From assembly GCA_034670405.1 (NCBI GenBank), contig JAXDDX010000224.1:124001-188000 (forward strand): a DNA stretch of 64,000 nucleotides, in the 5' to 3' direction. The notes beneath the pieces are model-generated. The model was not told the DNA's origin and did not search any database. It was given only the letters and a program-made list of their open reading frames with translations. The stretch's first letter is position 1; every line of letters begins with the position of its first letter. Positions 26,297 to 36,986 of the stretch are shown here, one piece after another. The DNA comes from Hoplostethus atlanticus. Lineage: Eukaryota > Chordata > Actinopteri > Trachichthyiformes > Trachichthyidae. The position numbers were made by a program, and so were the translations under genes.

Positions 26297-26745
26297 AACT
26301 GCCTGTAAGGCTTCCTGCCCTCAAACCAGGGAAATACGTATAAATAAACAAAAATCTCAATCCAGCACAACAGGAAGGTCTCACTCACAATTTTCATCAA
26401 AAATAAATATTGCTTTTAAAATATGAAGAAATCCATTCAATTGCTGCCTTTTATCCCTGTTTGGATACTATGCAGTATGGACCTTCTAACATGATTTCAT
26501 TGATGCCATTTTTTGATTTATAGTGCTGGTTTTCCTCTAGCTTCTAGATAGAGGATTTGATGGAACTGGGTCAGAAGGAGAGGCTACCCTCATACCTGGC
26601 TTCCAGAGGTTGGTAGTGACACCAAGTCCATGGGCTGAGGAGGACGAGGAGAGCATGGCTCTTCTGGCATCTTGCTCTTTTCACACTGTGGTTGTGCTTG
26701 GTGCTGCTGGCCACATCTCAACCTCTCACTGGCAGTCCCTGGCAT
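16972..26745 (-). CDS. foxp3: foxp3, forkhead box P3 transcription factor (11 coding exons)
   Basis: FOXP3 is the nuclear transcription factor that specifies regulatory T cells in vertebrates. The hand-joined exons are 26745-26596, 23541-23451, 20749-20596, 20265-20173, 19737-19650, 19361-19287, 18816-18663, 18548-18472, 18209-18108, 17295-17174 and 17029-16972. Together they give 1164 nt, 387 residues plus stop, with consistent phases. The order is a Pro/Ser-rich N-terminus (1-132), a C2H2 finger (C146, C151, H164, H169), a leucine zipper (about 176-215), a linker, then the forkhead (about 283-370) with recognition helix [13 protein letters not shown]. The W after LIR and KQRTLNEIY are FOXP3-like; as I recall FOXP1/2/4 have LIRQ. 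The N-terminus is shorter than in mammals and the tail ends in FCPEEP. Whether this is foxp3a or foxp3b is not decidable here. A 5' non-coding exon is expected but not located. Confidence 0.92.
17174..17295 (-). CDS. foxp3: foxp3 coding exon 10 (recognition helix and wing)
   Basis: Acceptor GTTCTACCCAG, donor CACAG/GTATAT, 122 nt. [19 protein letters not shown] is the DNA recognition helix. [20 protein letters not shown] follows as the wing and basic tail. The GG in the wing differs from the mammalian SE. Confidence 0.95.
18108..18209 (-). CDS. foxp3: foxp3 coding exon 9 (forkhead)
   Basis: Acceptor ATTCCCACCAG, donor TGGAAG/GTTTGC, exactly 34 codons. It starts [16 protein letters not shown], continues [18 protein letters not shown], and matches the forkhead helix 2 region of FOXP3. 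Confidence 0.95.
18472..18548 (-). CDS. foxp3: foxp3 coding exon 8 (forkhead helix 1)
   Basis: Acceptor GCTGCTCCACAG, donor AGATGG/GTGAGT, 77 nt. It encodes [20 protein letters not shown] then YLIRW. A nearer AG (CCCCAG) would put a stop in frame with exon 7 or break the phase, which decides the start at 18548. Confidence 0.92.
18663..18816 (-). CDS. foxp3: foxp3 coding exon 7 (zipper-forkhead linker)
   Basis: Acceptor CCCTCCCTCCAG, donor TGCCAG/GTAACA, 154 nt. The reading frame fixed by the flanking phases starts [20 protein letters not shown] and ends GTAHLLP plus one base. The other two frames are also partly open but do not join the forkhead exon in frame. The linker is poorly conserved between fish and mammals. 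Confidence 0.8.
18919..19180. mobile_element. TTAA-flanked MITE in foxp3 intron 6
   Basis: TTAA at 18919-18922 is followed by AGCTGCACT. The other end reads ATGCAGCT then TTAA at 19177-19180, so inverted termini AGCTGCAYT are enclosed by TTAA. It is 262 bp with no coding capacity. TTAA targets are used by piggyBac and Kolobok superfamilies; which one is not determined. A partial relative lies at 6435-6507. Confidence 0.7.
19287..19361 (-). CDS. foxp3: foxp3 coding exon 6 (leucine zipper)
   Basis: Acceptor TTTTTTTTAG, 75 nt in phase 0, giving [20 protein letters not shown] and five more residues. It aligns with the human dimerising zipper LVLEKEKLSAMQAHLAGK. The donor TTTG/GTTGGT is weak but is the only GT before an in-frame stop that keeps the phase. 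Confidence 0.85.
19650..19737 (-). CDS. foxp3: foxp3 coding exon 5 (second half of zinc finger)
   Basis: Acceptor CTGACTTGTAG, donor GTCAG/GTGGGT, 88 nt. It gives [20 protein letters not shown] and then DMVQYMESQ, the HX4H half of the finger plus the start of the zipper. As I recall it, the matching human exon has the same length. Confidence 0.92.
20173..20265 (-). CDS. foxp3: foxp3 coding exon 4 (first half of zinc finger)
   Basis: Acceptor GTGTCCTCCAG, donor TTAAA/GTAAGC, 93 nt. It carries [20 protein letters not shown], the CX4C half of the single C2H2 finger, aligning with the human CKWPGCEKVFEE region. The split codon at each end agrees with its neighbours. Confidence 0.9.
20450..20484. 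repeat. CA microsatellite in foxp3 intron 3
   Basis: Nearly pure CA dinucleotides. Confidence 0.95.
20596..20749 (-). CDS. foxp3: foxp3 coding exon 3 (Ser-rich region, residues 81-132)
   Basis: Acceptor CTCTATTGCAG, donor GATGG/GTGACTG, 154 nt. It codes for a Ser/His-rich segment containing [18 protein letters not shown], consistent with the disordered repressor region ahead of the zinc finger. Phase agrees on both sides. Confidence 0.8.
20970..23230 (+). repeat. Repeat family B, DIRS-split arm
   Basis: The two flanking parts (20970-21055 and about 22815-23230) align in order with the reverse complement of 26955-27440. Landmarks are AGAGAGCTTTCAGGT, AAGCCATATTG, AACAGCTGATTGC, TTTAGATAATGTCA, GTTAGCTAACTAACC, TTGCTAAATTAG, CAGGTTAACTGAG and GTTTTGGAGTAG, then AGGGCTAAAGACAAG. 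A DIRS-like element separates the two parts. It lies in foxp3 introns 2 and, at its left end, close to exon 3. Confidence 0.75.
21060..22815 (-). mobile_element. DIRS-like retroelement fossil
   Basis: Tyrosine-recombinase retroelement related to the LTR orders, antisense to the window and lying in foxp3 intron 2. Recognisable parts are a reverse transcriptase piece (near 21750-22020, with [11 protein letters not shown] and [10 protein letters not shown]) and a recombinase piece (near 21540-21720, with [11 protein letters not shown] and SHWIVEVI). The two ends carry related sequence in opposite orientation, including CATGGTTTGGTGTGA and TGTGAAGAGGTGATCT, as DIRS elements are known to have inverted terminal repeats. 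It is broken: internally shortened with several breaks. Divergence of the end repeats suggests an old insertion, but it is younger than the repeat it interrupts. Confidence 0.75.
23451..23541 (-). CDS. foxp3: foxp3 coding exon 2 (residues 51-81)
   Basis: Acceptor TTTTTTCTCCCCAG, donor ACATG/GTACAC, 91 nt, entering in phase 0 and leaving one base. It includes [15 protein letters not shown]. The frame stays open past the donor to 23386, but only this donor gives the phase needed by exon 3. It lies between the two arms of inverted repeat family B. Confidence 0.7.
24476..25908. mobile_element. Non-autonomous hAT element in foxp3 intron 1
   Basis: Inverted termini TAGGGATGGAACGGTTCA and TGAACCGTTCCACCCCTA differ at one position and are flanked by the perfect 8-bp direct repeat GTGGTAAT (24468-24475 and 25909-25916). 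Subterminal blocks rich in GAACCG and CGGTTC recur at both ends. The element is 1433 bp with no transposase remnant, so it depends on a hAT transposase supplied elsewhere. A 24-bp G run lies inside. Confidence 0.9.
24682..24705. repeat. Poly(G) tract
   Basis: 24 consecutive G residues on the plus strand inside the hAT element; length is likely to vary or to be mis-sequenced. Confidence 0.95.
26264..26295. repeat. TG microsatellite in foxp3 intron 1
   Basis: A pure TG run about 300 bp downstream (in gene direction) of the start-codon exon. Confidence 0.95.
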
Positions 26746-26747
26746 CC
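26596..26747 (-). CDS. foxp3: foxp3 exon with start codon (residues 1-50)
   Basis: Acceptor TTGTTGCAG, then GG and ATG at 26745. Donor CAG/GTATGAG after 26596, phase 0. The coding part is Pro-, Gln- and Cys-containing, ending in [18 protein letters not shown]. The acceptor only two bases before the ATG implies an upstream non-coding exon, as in mammalian FOXP3. This exon is the least conserved, so it rests on splice signals and open frame. Confidence 0.75.
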
Positions 26748-26954
26748 CTGCAACAACAGAAGACAGATTAATGGTTCACTATAGGGGCTTTGCAGTTGCG
26801 TCAAAAATCCACTGTGAATAATATCTAAATATATACTTAAGCAGGCTACAAAAAATAGAAATATGTAAAGATTGATGTGATGTGGCTGTAGGTTAGTTTA
26901 GTAACATTCTAAGTAAAAGTGAATAGTGTGAAAAGGTAGATTTGCTGTGACACC

Positions 26955-27440
26955 TTGTCTTTAGCCCTAGTCTCTACTCCAAAACACTCTGAGTTGTAGC
27001 TTGAGAAGAGTCAGCTCAGTTAACCTGAATAAACTGTTAGCTAGCTAACTAGCCAGCAGGCTAATTTAGCAAAGCAACTGATGTTAATGACTACTAGCCA
27101 CTGCTAATGCTAGGTTCTACTAGATACGATAGCTGGTGTCCTAATCAGATATGTTAACAACTAGACAGTGATGGTTAGCTGACCAGGTACTACGGTTAGC
27201 TAGCTAACACGATGACATTATCTAAACATAAAATCAATAATTCAGTGATGAAATGATCAGTGATCAGTTCCTAGTCCAAAACACCACAAAAAGTAACCAT
27301 GTGTATTCAATTCTGTTGATATGGTCAAGTCGTACGTGTAGAAACGCAATCAACTGTTCACAGCTGTTATTGCCCAAGAGCCGTGGACCTCCAATATGGC
27401 TGCCAGTGGGTTACATCACCTGAAAGCTCTTTATAGTGCT
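26955..27440 (-). repeat. Repeat family B, uninterrupted inverted arm
   Basis: The reverse complement of the DIRS-split arm at 20970-23230, about 480 bp, without the retroelement. It lies just upstream of the foxp3 start-codon exon, so it could overlap the promoter or the 5' non-coding exon. Confidence 0.75.
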
Positions 27441-27830
27441 ACACTAGAAAAACATGGGTAGGGTTGGAATTAGGTCGTTCTCAATGTTGAATAGAATAGA
27501 ATAGAACAGAATAGAAGAATGGTGAAATCAATGTGCAAACCTCAAATGTGGACATTAAAAACAATCTCAACAATAAATGTTACAGTCTTACAGTCTTGCT
27601 TATTCCTTAGTTCTTTTTTCCTCTAAAAAGATTAGAAATTATGATGATATGATGTATAATTATTACAGTATAATAATTATTCAAAGCAAAGTATCATACA
27701 TTTTTTATGAACTATACACATGGTCTTTTGTGCTTCAAGGCAGCAGTAAATGTTCCTTCACCAGAGAAAACAGGGCTGACAGAGAGGCTGTGGTTGTGCA
27801 CAGGTGCACTGACACACACACACACACGCA

Positions 27831-27900
<70 letters not shown>

Positions 27901-29639
27901 CACTGATAGCATCAGCACAGCAGTCTACAGAATGAGGGGGGGGAGCAAGCTGCTCTACTTTTATGCAGCACGGTGCATGATGTTATGTGACCTGCAACCA
28001 CTGGGATATGTGTTTGTCAAAGATGCTAAACTGGATGGTGTTTCCTAATCAGATAATATAGTTCCTGGAATGAACAGAGTGTATTATTTGTCATTGCCTG
28101 TCATTGTTTTTCAGCTGTTCTAAATGTTTTCAAATTTCCAGGGTATAAATAATTACTAATCTACTCTTTAAAATGAACAGAACAGTTTACTTAAAAGGCA
28201 TACAGCTAGGGTGGCTCGTATTTTTGTCATAATGTTATGTGCGCCTTTAGAAGCTCTTATGACAAGTCTCAATGACAATGTCTCCTTATGAAGCAAATAA
28301 TAATAAGTCATTAGTTATATTGTAAAAAAAATGATGTATACCCGTACTATACTTTGTAAATGTACTCCTTCACTGTTGCTACAAAAACTTTATTTTCAAC
28401 TATCTCCTTGCCAGATCAGACATTTCTTCAAGGCAGTAGGGAAGCATGCATATATACAGTAACCAAACAGCGACCACCACATGTGTCATGCAAATGCACA
28501 CCCACAGAAACAGGAATTCAGTAGAAAGTGAGAGCGTTGAATCTGTTTATGGCTTCTCACTTTGATCTCTCATTTTGGGCTTATCTTCTCCACTTTCTTT
28601 TCTCCTCTATAAGAAATCCATCAAAGTCAAAGTATTTGTTTTGACAAACTTGTGAGATGAATTATGAATGTGACATTTCAATGTTTGGGGATCTATGAAG
28701 GAACGTACTGTAGCTCTGGCCACAACAACTACAAACTGTTACCGCATAACACTGAGATTATGATTCTATCTGACTGCAAGGTCTGGTTTATCTCGCTGCA
28801 ACAGCAGCTAAGGAAAACTACCGAACCAGCCTATGACTCCAGTGGAGAAGGCTGGAAAGCTAGAGACCTACGCTGTTTAATGAGACAGTATTTTGGGGAG
28901 TCAAGATATATTTGCCACAAATATGTCAGAAGTAGAAGTAGAAGTATTTCCTGTTTGGATATTGTAATCACCCACATTACAATATGGAAAGTTGCGGATG
29001 CCTCATACTGGTACTACTATCAATGTGTGGGTTTTCATTACTCACATACTTCCATATCTGAAATATTACACATCCCAATAACACTGACACTGACATAAAT
29101 GTGTATGAGATTTATGATTTCTTTGAAGGCGATTGTGGGCCAGATATAGGTGTAAAAATAACCCCAGCAAAACTTTCAAAGAGGAAATAGTTACAAATTG
29201 AGATACATCATTATAATTGTTTGTAACAATGATGCCCTGGCTGTAGCAGGGTCATTTGCAATTTAGCTATCAATAAATTACATGTATCACAGCCTCTCTG
29301 AAAGCAGGCCTTCTAAACAGGAAAAACCTCTGTCTTCGGAAGATCTGTTTTTGGCAAACAAAACCAAAGCCTTAACTGCAGATCCTTGTTTCTTCTGATT
29401 TTTTTTTTTAAAAGCAGTAGATTCAAATTCAGATGGAAAAATTAGCTCATGTTATCTACAGTATTTGCCTGTCACATCTTGGTGCAAAGTTTGCTATTGT
29501 AAATTTAGGTTTAGGTACCCTATACTGTTAGATCTCATCAATCCGTGATGCCCAATGCAGTCCAGGAGTTATTTTGTGATTGTGAAGTATTGTAATTTAC
29601 TTTTTGGTTGTACCCACTTCCCCTCGACCTGCATCGTCT
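27441..29639. other. Gene-free stretch upstream of foxp3
   Basis: Probably contains the unlocated foxp3 promoter and 5' non-coding exon; I cannot place them. It holds a GAATA-type microsatellite near 27483-27514 and a CA array. An open frame at 28664-29098 (144 codons) is unrecognised and I do not call it. Confidence 0.4.
27812..27904. repeat. CA/CACG microsatellite
   Basis: About 90 bp of CA with an internal CACG-rich block. Confidence 0.95.
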
Positions 29640-29935
29640 ACTTCTATTTCAGTTAGTGATTTCCTGCATTTCTCAGAATGCCTTTTGAGAACCCCCACAG
29701 AGAAGGGGCTTGAACTTGTTGCTTTCAATCAAAAGGTGGGTTCATGGGTATATCAATGCATCTAGCTGCCAACTAGTTTGTGAACAGTTGAGCGTGTCTA
29801 TGGTCGCATCTACACCCCTTACTCAAAACGCAACATGTCTTGTGGCTGCATTGCATTCTGGTCTGTTGAGGCTACTGTCAGTGGAGAAATTGGTATCTCC
29901 AAACAGCTTAAATACCTTCAAAACGCATGAGATGG
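29640..29935 (+). repeat. Interspersed repeat family A, copy 2
   Basis: Aligns with the reverse complement of 5590-5965 and with 45190-45440. It shares CAGTTAGTGATTTCCTGC, CAGAATGCCTT, AACTTGTTGCTTTCA, TGGTCTGTTGAGGCT and GTGGAGAAATTGGTATC. It is non-coding. Confidence 0.7.
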
Positions 29936-32900
29936 TCAAATCACCCGTGAACCCAACCGCCACCACTGCCTCTCTCAACAGCCACAATTAAACATAAATA
30001 AAAGATAAAAAAATATATTGCATAGGTACAATAAAGTGTATATTAATCAATAAAATCCCTACACAGTTGTCACCTTGTATGCCCTGGACACACCAAAATC
30101 CAAGGTTCACTTTCGTAGTAAGCGGAATAATAAAGGTAAATTATACGATAGGGCGATAGGGACATATTAGTCATAGTTATAAATGGAAGTGGTGTGTATG
30201 ACATGCTTGTTGAGTGTGGGAGTGTTTAAGAGTGTTTATTCTGACATTTCCCCTGAGCATAAAAATGGTATGCTTGTTGGGAGTTAAAAATGTTTCAGCA
30301 TATGATGTGAAACTACAAAGTATTGTATTGAGATTTTCATGTTGAATATAGTGGACTATGAAAAAAATAAATCATCCTGAAAATGTACAATCAACAGATC
30401 AACCAGCTATGTTAAAGTAAGGATGACCAAGTTACTAAATGAAAGCTGAGTGTCCAGTGATTTCATTAGTAGTATGTATGTATGTATAAGTATGTCATGC
30501 TATCTTACTGGGAAATGTGGTAAAAAAAACTAAATGTTTTATCATTAATAGTTGCCCTCTCTCATTACTATATGGGAAAATACAGAGAATATACTTTCAT
30601 GGCATCTTTTGGACAGGAAAAGAAAAATAAGTGAAAAGTGCACTGTCTATTTTCACATTTAGTATCAGCAGAGCAGCAAGTGCTTAATATCTGTATTATT
30701 TGAATTATATACTCACAAATATGACCTTTTCACTTTGACAGAAAAGAGTACTTAAATACCATACATAAATAAATACCTTTGAAGCACAACCATATATCCA
30801 AAATTTGTAAGTGTAAGTGAGGTCTGGTCTTCACCAGACCATTTTCATCATTCAGTCAAAATTGTGGCCAACTGCGCCTTTTTAAGTACTGTTACAGCTT
30901 CAAAGTCAAAATATGAACTTTGAAGATGCAACATTTCTCCGTATGCAAATGTTACACTTGTATCCAGAGATTCTTAACGTACAACTTCCAGATGACTATA
31001 TAGGTTTTTGCAACTTTAATTCCACTGTTACTAAGTGTATTGATCCATTTTTATATTGTCAATTTAATTATAAATATAACTTTACTTGACCTCTAGGCGC
31101 AATTGTGTTACAGGAACCTAAAAAATTCCTTCAAAAACCCAGCTTGTGAAATTTCTTCAAATTATTTTTTACAAAAATGAGCTTCGACTAAAAATCAACT
31201 GTCACATGTCCTACTGTCAGTGCTTGTATTGATGTCACTGTAAATTAAATGTTTCCGCAGGCAGCATGCCTCCCATCAACACAACCATTTTTACCCTGAA
31301 AGATTTTGTACATGTCACTGCCTTCATCCATTATGTTTCCTATGATCATTGGAATTATTGAAAGTATACATATATGCTGTATCTGTTGTACAATAAGTAT
31401 TGATAATTAAAAAGACAAAATTCAAAATGTATGCCAGCAATGACCATCGTAGACTCTCACCAAACACCTGCAGGTGTTTTATTTGTAAGCCTTTCTTCAA
31501 GACACCATTTCAGATTGTTCCAAGCAAATCACCAAATGATATTAATGATGATCTACAGTTTGGGTGCAAATTAAGATTTTTCCTTACCTTATAACCTCCG
31601 TACAATATATCTTGCTTGCTTCTGCCTTCCTGTTCTTCTGTAGCTACAGGGAGATAATTCAGAGGGGGAGTTTTCCACAGGAAATATGTTTTTTGTCAAA
31701 ACAAATAAAACGTTAAGAAAAAGTCAAAAATGTCAAGAACCAATAACTCAGTCTGAAGAAGACGACATAATTACGTGTTGTTTTGTCTGATAATTTTTTC
31801 ATGGATTTGAAAAACAACAAAAAATAAAACAGTTGCATTATCCTTACCATATAACCTACATTGTTACATTTATAGTTATACGGGGGCTGCTTTTCAAGAA
31901 ATTTCTTCATCTCAGTATGGGAGTAAAACTGTATGTGGTCCTTAATCAACGTCAAATTGATGCCAACACTCACCTGAAGATGCCACTGCTTGTATGAAAG
32001 GAAGTGGGCATGTTAAATCTGACAAATATCCAGTCAGTATTTATACCTGGACATAAGGAAATTTCAGTCGTTAGCAAAAAAAATTGAAACGAGGCTGTAA
32101 CAAGGATAGAAATTTGCATATTTATGTTATGACTGACTGAAAATGTTTGCTTCAAAGTAACGTGTTTTTTTAAAGGGAGCCAATGCACTCTTCTATTGTG
32201 TCCAAAAGTTAGAAAAGTCTTTATTTTGGGTAAATAAAGGCTTTTTCAACTTTTTCACACAAAACTAGTGTCTTGGCTTCCTTTCTTACCAGTATTCTTT
32301 CACTGCAATCAGCATTTTTTCTGCAAACAGACTAATTGTTTGGAGAAGCATAAAGGATGAAAACTAGTGTCTTGGCTTCCTTTTTTTCACTACCCTTCAC
32401 TGCAATCAGCAATTAGTTTTTTGCAAACAGACTAATTGTTTGGAGAAGCATAAAGCAAGGACGCACTCTGTTATCCCCTCTCAAACTAACTTTTTAGTGT
32501 AATCAGTCTCTACTAAGCAATCCCAGGAGGGACTTAGTTTACTCAAGCAAACTGACAAATACATAATTCTATCCTGTCTTAAATTAGTCTATTAGAATTG
32601 ATCATATTAATTCTCCAAATCAAATATGTACATTTTCTATGTGTATATATATGTGTGTATATATATATATATATCTGTAACTATTGTATCTGTAGTTGAG
32701 CAATTTGATCGCAGCAACAGGCATTTTATACTGTAGTTGTTTATGTCAAATAGGCCTTCTATTTCAAACACGGTTACTTCGTGTTCTGTGCTAACAAAGC
32801 TGTATTTGTCTTTATTAAGTAATGAACCTCTGTTCATTTGAATCAATTGTTCCACGTTAATGCCGAATTCAACTTCAACAATTCAACTATTCATAACTAG

Positions 32901-35849
32901 GCAGTGTTAAAATAAAAGTAAAATCATCCATATTTTACTGTCAATCCATTCCGTGCAGAACCAGAAGCCAGTAAGAAGCCAGTTACAGCTGTTGGACACT
33001 TTTAAGATTACCAATATTTTCATTCTTTTTATGGTGAATAGGAATAGGGAAATGGGAATAGATTTCCTTGTTCCAGACCATGAATTCTTCTTCACCTTTT
33101 TCTCCCTTTGACCCTCTCTGCACGAGTCTTGCAGTCTACCGCACTGTTCAGCCTTAAACGGGTTCAGCTGGTTGTCTCTTCTGAGTTCTCCTACTGTAGT
33201 TTCTCACTACTGTACCAATGTATATTTTCTTTGTATTTTACTGTTCAGTTAAGACAGGTAGTCTGTCAGCAATGTCTTGGATGTGTTTGGTCCATTTTGG
33301 TTGGTGTGTGTTTTCCACTGTGGGATCATAAATAAAGCGCTGTCGCTACTTTCCACTGCTCCCCTTAGAGTCAAGCTCAGGAATCCCACCACCTTTGACA
33401 TTCATAGACTTAATGCAGAAAGCAACTGTACTACATATGCAGGCTTATCAATAAAGTCAGCATTAATGTCTGAGCTCTGTTTTAATTAATCATGCTTGTG
33501 TGTATTGGAAATACTGCACATTTTTTGCATGTTTGGCCAAATGACTGGTGTCAGCAGCTCAGAAATAAAGAAATGCCCCGTAAGGCCAATTTCTCACTGC
33601 ATGAGTCACAATGCAACAACATTGTTCTGTTCTTCTGAGAACACTGACAGTGTGGGAAAACAAAAAACAGAATTTACCCTGTGCCAACTGTAGTTCACAC
33701 AATATGCATCAATAGATGTACCCTCTCTGTGTCATACAAAGTGAAAATCATATTGACATTGATGTGTCGATGATTCACTTGTTCCTGGAGAAATGTGTGT
33801 GCGCCGCGAGCGCTTACTAAGCTGATTTGAATTCAACCAGTGGCAAAAAATAGCATCAGAAACATCACTGATGTTAAAATATTTGATCACACCGAACTAA
33901 AAACAATTCTGTGTGATGGTACAGAATGGAGTTCTGATTCACTGATTGCAAGGGCTTTATCAAACACTGCATTTGAAATGGAGATATTTAGCTGATGTAT
34001 TCTGCTATGAATTAATATGTTCTAGCACGTACACGTGGACTGCCATGTGCTCGCCTGTGCATTTTAAAAACATCAATCTGAGAATTCACTAAGAAATGTA
34101 TTCACCAGTAGATGCAATAAATAAACTGCTGTTCACTTTAAATGTTAGGTTTGCAAATCAAGGGTTTAATTCCAAACCACTATATATCGATTTTAATATG
34201 CTTTGAATATACAAATGGCTCCTATCCACAAAAAATTCTATTTTGTAAGCAAAGGCTTTGAGATAACTAATAACTTCAATAACTTCCATTTTTCTAAACA
34301 TACATATGATAGAAAAAACAATTTATTGGTGCCAGAATGAGCAAGATGGCGCGTAATTACTCTGTGCACATTATACCTTTCACCTGCAATGATCATCACG
34401 ATGACAATGATCATCATTATCATTATCAACAACATCAAATGGTACATCAATACCTTTTTGAAGAGGAAGTATTAACATAACTAGCGGGGGGAAGCCCACA
34501 TGAAGTAACATATGACATTCTACCAGGTGTAAACAGTTTGCTCTGAGGTTATTTTTCATGTTGTCAAAGGTCATCTATACCTAACATGCCACCGAGGCTG
34601 AACGGAAGCCGAGCCCTTTCGAAGTCTCGATTTCCTTTAGAAAACTTTGTCATTATTAACCTTATTAGGTAACTACTGTTTTCAGGACTTCATCAGATGG
34701 TCGCTGGGTATTTACCATTGTGATTTTTTTCTCATGTGTTGCAAATTTTATAACAGCTACTTAATCTGGTAACGATTTACATTGGCTTTATTCCAGTGTA
34801 CTAACCTGTGTATTAACCTATAGAAAGGTATTGTACACAATAATATTCCGTAAGTAGTTAATAAAAAATCTCGATAATACTTAACATGCCTACAAGGATA
34901 TAACACAATGTATGCATACAAACATAATGTAGTAAAATAAATAATTACAAAAATGAGATTATGTTGATAGAGGTAGGCAGGTACAACTTTTCTCATTTCA
35001 GCTCAAATAATATTCACATATTTTTCCTACTTCCTATTTGATATTCCTCAGTTAAATCGAGATTTGAGCACATGGACAAGTCTATTCCTATACTCTAAGC
35101 TGATCTATAATATATATATATATCAACTGGAATACTTTCTTTCATGTATATGTCATGTATATTTGCTGTAAATTCACACATTTGTTTTCTTCATATTCAC
35201 CTATTATTTTCATTTGTTATACATTGCATATTTGTTGATTTTCTTCATTATTTTTTTCACTTATTTCATACTGCATATATTTCATATTTTTGGTATATTT
35301 TCATATTGCACATATTTTCATTTAGTTTTTCATTTAGTTCTACTGATTTTTTTGCACACCCACGGGATGCTGTAATTCATATTTGTTTTCAAACTTTTCA
35401 TTCATGCATTTCTACTTAATACTTTCTAGTGTATGTACATGTCTTTGCTTTTATTATTTACTGCTGCAAAACAGCGCTTTCATTCACAGGGATCAATAAC
35501 GTTTTATCTTTATTCTTATTTCAAGAATACAGGACAAAAAGAACATTCATGACTGGCAATGCCAGCAAGGGTGAAAAAAATCTGCCAGAACTGTACTAGT
35601 GATGGTGAACTACTGAAGGAAGATATATTACTGTGTATGCTAGGATATGCTTATGGGATAGGGAAATGTGAGTAGACATAGGCCAGACATAGACTATCTC
35701 TAGCAGAGATAGTCAACACCAGACCTGGTATTGTGGTCCAATACTCAGCAGACTTCACAGAACTCGCTGTGGATGAGACAAAGAAGATACATTCAGCTAT
35801 GAGCTGAGGCTGGAAAACCAGGGTACACTGTGGAAGACAGGCACTACTG
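29936..35849. other. Gene-free AT-rich stretch
   Basis: No recognisable gene or transposase in about 5.9 kb. Contents I can support are a 99-bp tandem duplication (32261-32455), a TATG/TA microsatellite near 32640-32675 and a perfect 8-bp hairpin GGTCTGGT...ACCAGACC near 30821. All open frames are short and unconvincing. Confidence 0.5.
32261..32455. repeat. Tandem duplication, 99-bp period
   Basis: AAAACTAGTGTCTTGGCTTCC recurs at 32261 and 32360, and both copies run on to CAAACAGACTAATTGTTTGG and AGAAGCATAAAG. The copies differ by small indels in T-rich runs. Confidence 0.9.
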
Positions 35850-36256
35850 GTTTACTGCTAGCTTCATCCACAACTAGTTTACTACTAGCCACATCCACTG
35901 CTAGTTTATTAAGCCACATCCACAACTAGTTTACTGTTAGCTATATCTACTACTAGTTTGATACTAGCTATAGACACTACTGCTTCACTGCTAGCCATCT
36001 AGTTGACTACTAGCTACAACCACTACTAGTTTATTAGTAGCCACATCCACAATGAGTTTACCCACTGCTGCTTCACTGCTATCAATATCCACATCTAGTT
36101 TACTACTAGCTACATCCCCTACTAGTTTATTAGTAGCCACATCCACAACAAGTCTACTACTAGCTATTAACAGTACTGCTTCACTGCTAGCCACATCCAC
36201 ATCTAGTTTACCACTAGCTACATCCACAACTAGTTTACTACTAGCCACATCCACAG
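35850..36256. repeat. 27-bp minisatellite
   Basis: Degenerate tandem units resembling CACAACTAGTTTACTACTAG plus CCACATC, about 15 copies, with some shorter or longer units and a higher-order CTGCTTCACTGCTAG variant. Because 27 is divisible by three, frames stay open on both strands and give a false nine-residue repeat protein. Confidence 0.85.
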
Positions 36257-36986
36257 GTTCTGGAGGCCTTACTGCATTTCATACTGCAACAGAGGGTAGC
36301 ATTGACCCTTGTAACAGCAGAAAAGCAACATAATACATAAAAGTAACTTCATCTTAATTATGTTTCACTTTATTTGTGTTTAATTAAATTTTCTTTATTT
36401 TAATGTATTTATCCTTGTGTCCCAGCCAAAAGGCAATTCCTTCCATTATTTTCTATTATTTGGTTCCATGTTTTTGGAGAACTGCAGTTGTGTCTCTGTC
36501 AGTGTTTTGTAGTGTCTAGTAAACCACTTGCTCTGCAAGCTTCCAGTGGATCAGACAGCTGTTGAGGTATGAAGCTCTACCACACAGAAAAGACTGGGGC
36601 TAATTAAATGACTGGGCATTAAGAGGGAAATGATCCAGGCCAGATTGGGAAGGTTTTCATGTCATTGCCATTGCCACATGTTCCATTGACCTCTGAAGCC
36701 TCCGGTTCAGTAGGCTACAGTCAGACATCTGAGTGCCCTATATGACTTCCATTATCATCATCATCATCATCATCACAATAATAACATATCCCACATGCTT
36801 GAAGCTCGTCTTATGACTATTAGTTTTATTTTTTTAACTTGAATAAACATTTCTATTAAAAAAGCCTTGATCCATGGTCATATCATGGAAAACAAAGAAT
36901 TTCCTTTAAATGTGCCGAAATATAAAATGTGTAAAGGGGCATTAAGTAAGATGTTTACTGTCTCACAGCACAAAATGACCATAATA
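36257..36986. other. Gene-free stretch
   Basis: AT-rich, with an ATC microsatellite at 36752-36775. I see nothing else. Confidence 0.5.

Noticed and set aside
27577-28048. His-Thr repeat open frames
   Set aside because: Translation of a CA microsatellite; no gene structure.
28664-29098. 144-codon open frame upstream of foxp3
   Set aside because: The longest unexplained frame outside LINEs, but it has no recognisable motif and no visible splice or promoter context, and the length is possible by chance in 64 kb of AT-rich DNA.
30820-30841. Perfect 8-bp hairpin as a regulatory RNA
   Set aside because: A single short hairpin with no promoter, tail or conservation evidence.
35991-36333. Repetitive Ser/Thr/Ala protein on plus or minus strand
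   Set aside because: Produced by the 27-bp minisatellite; both strands are open for the same arithmetic reason.
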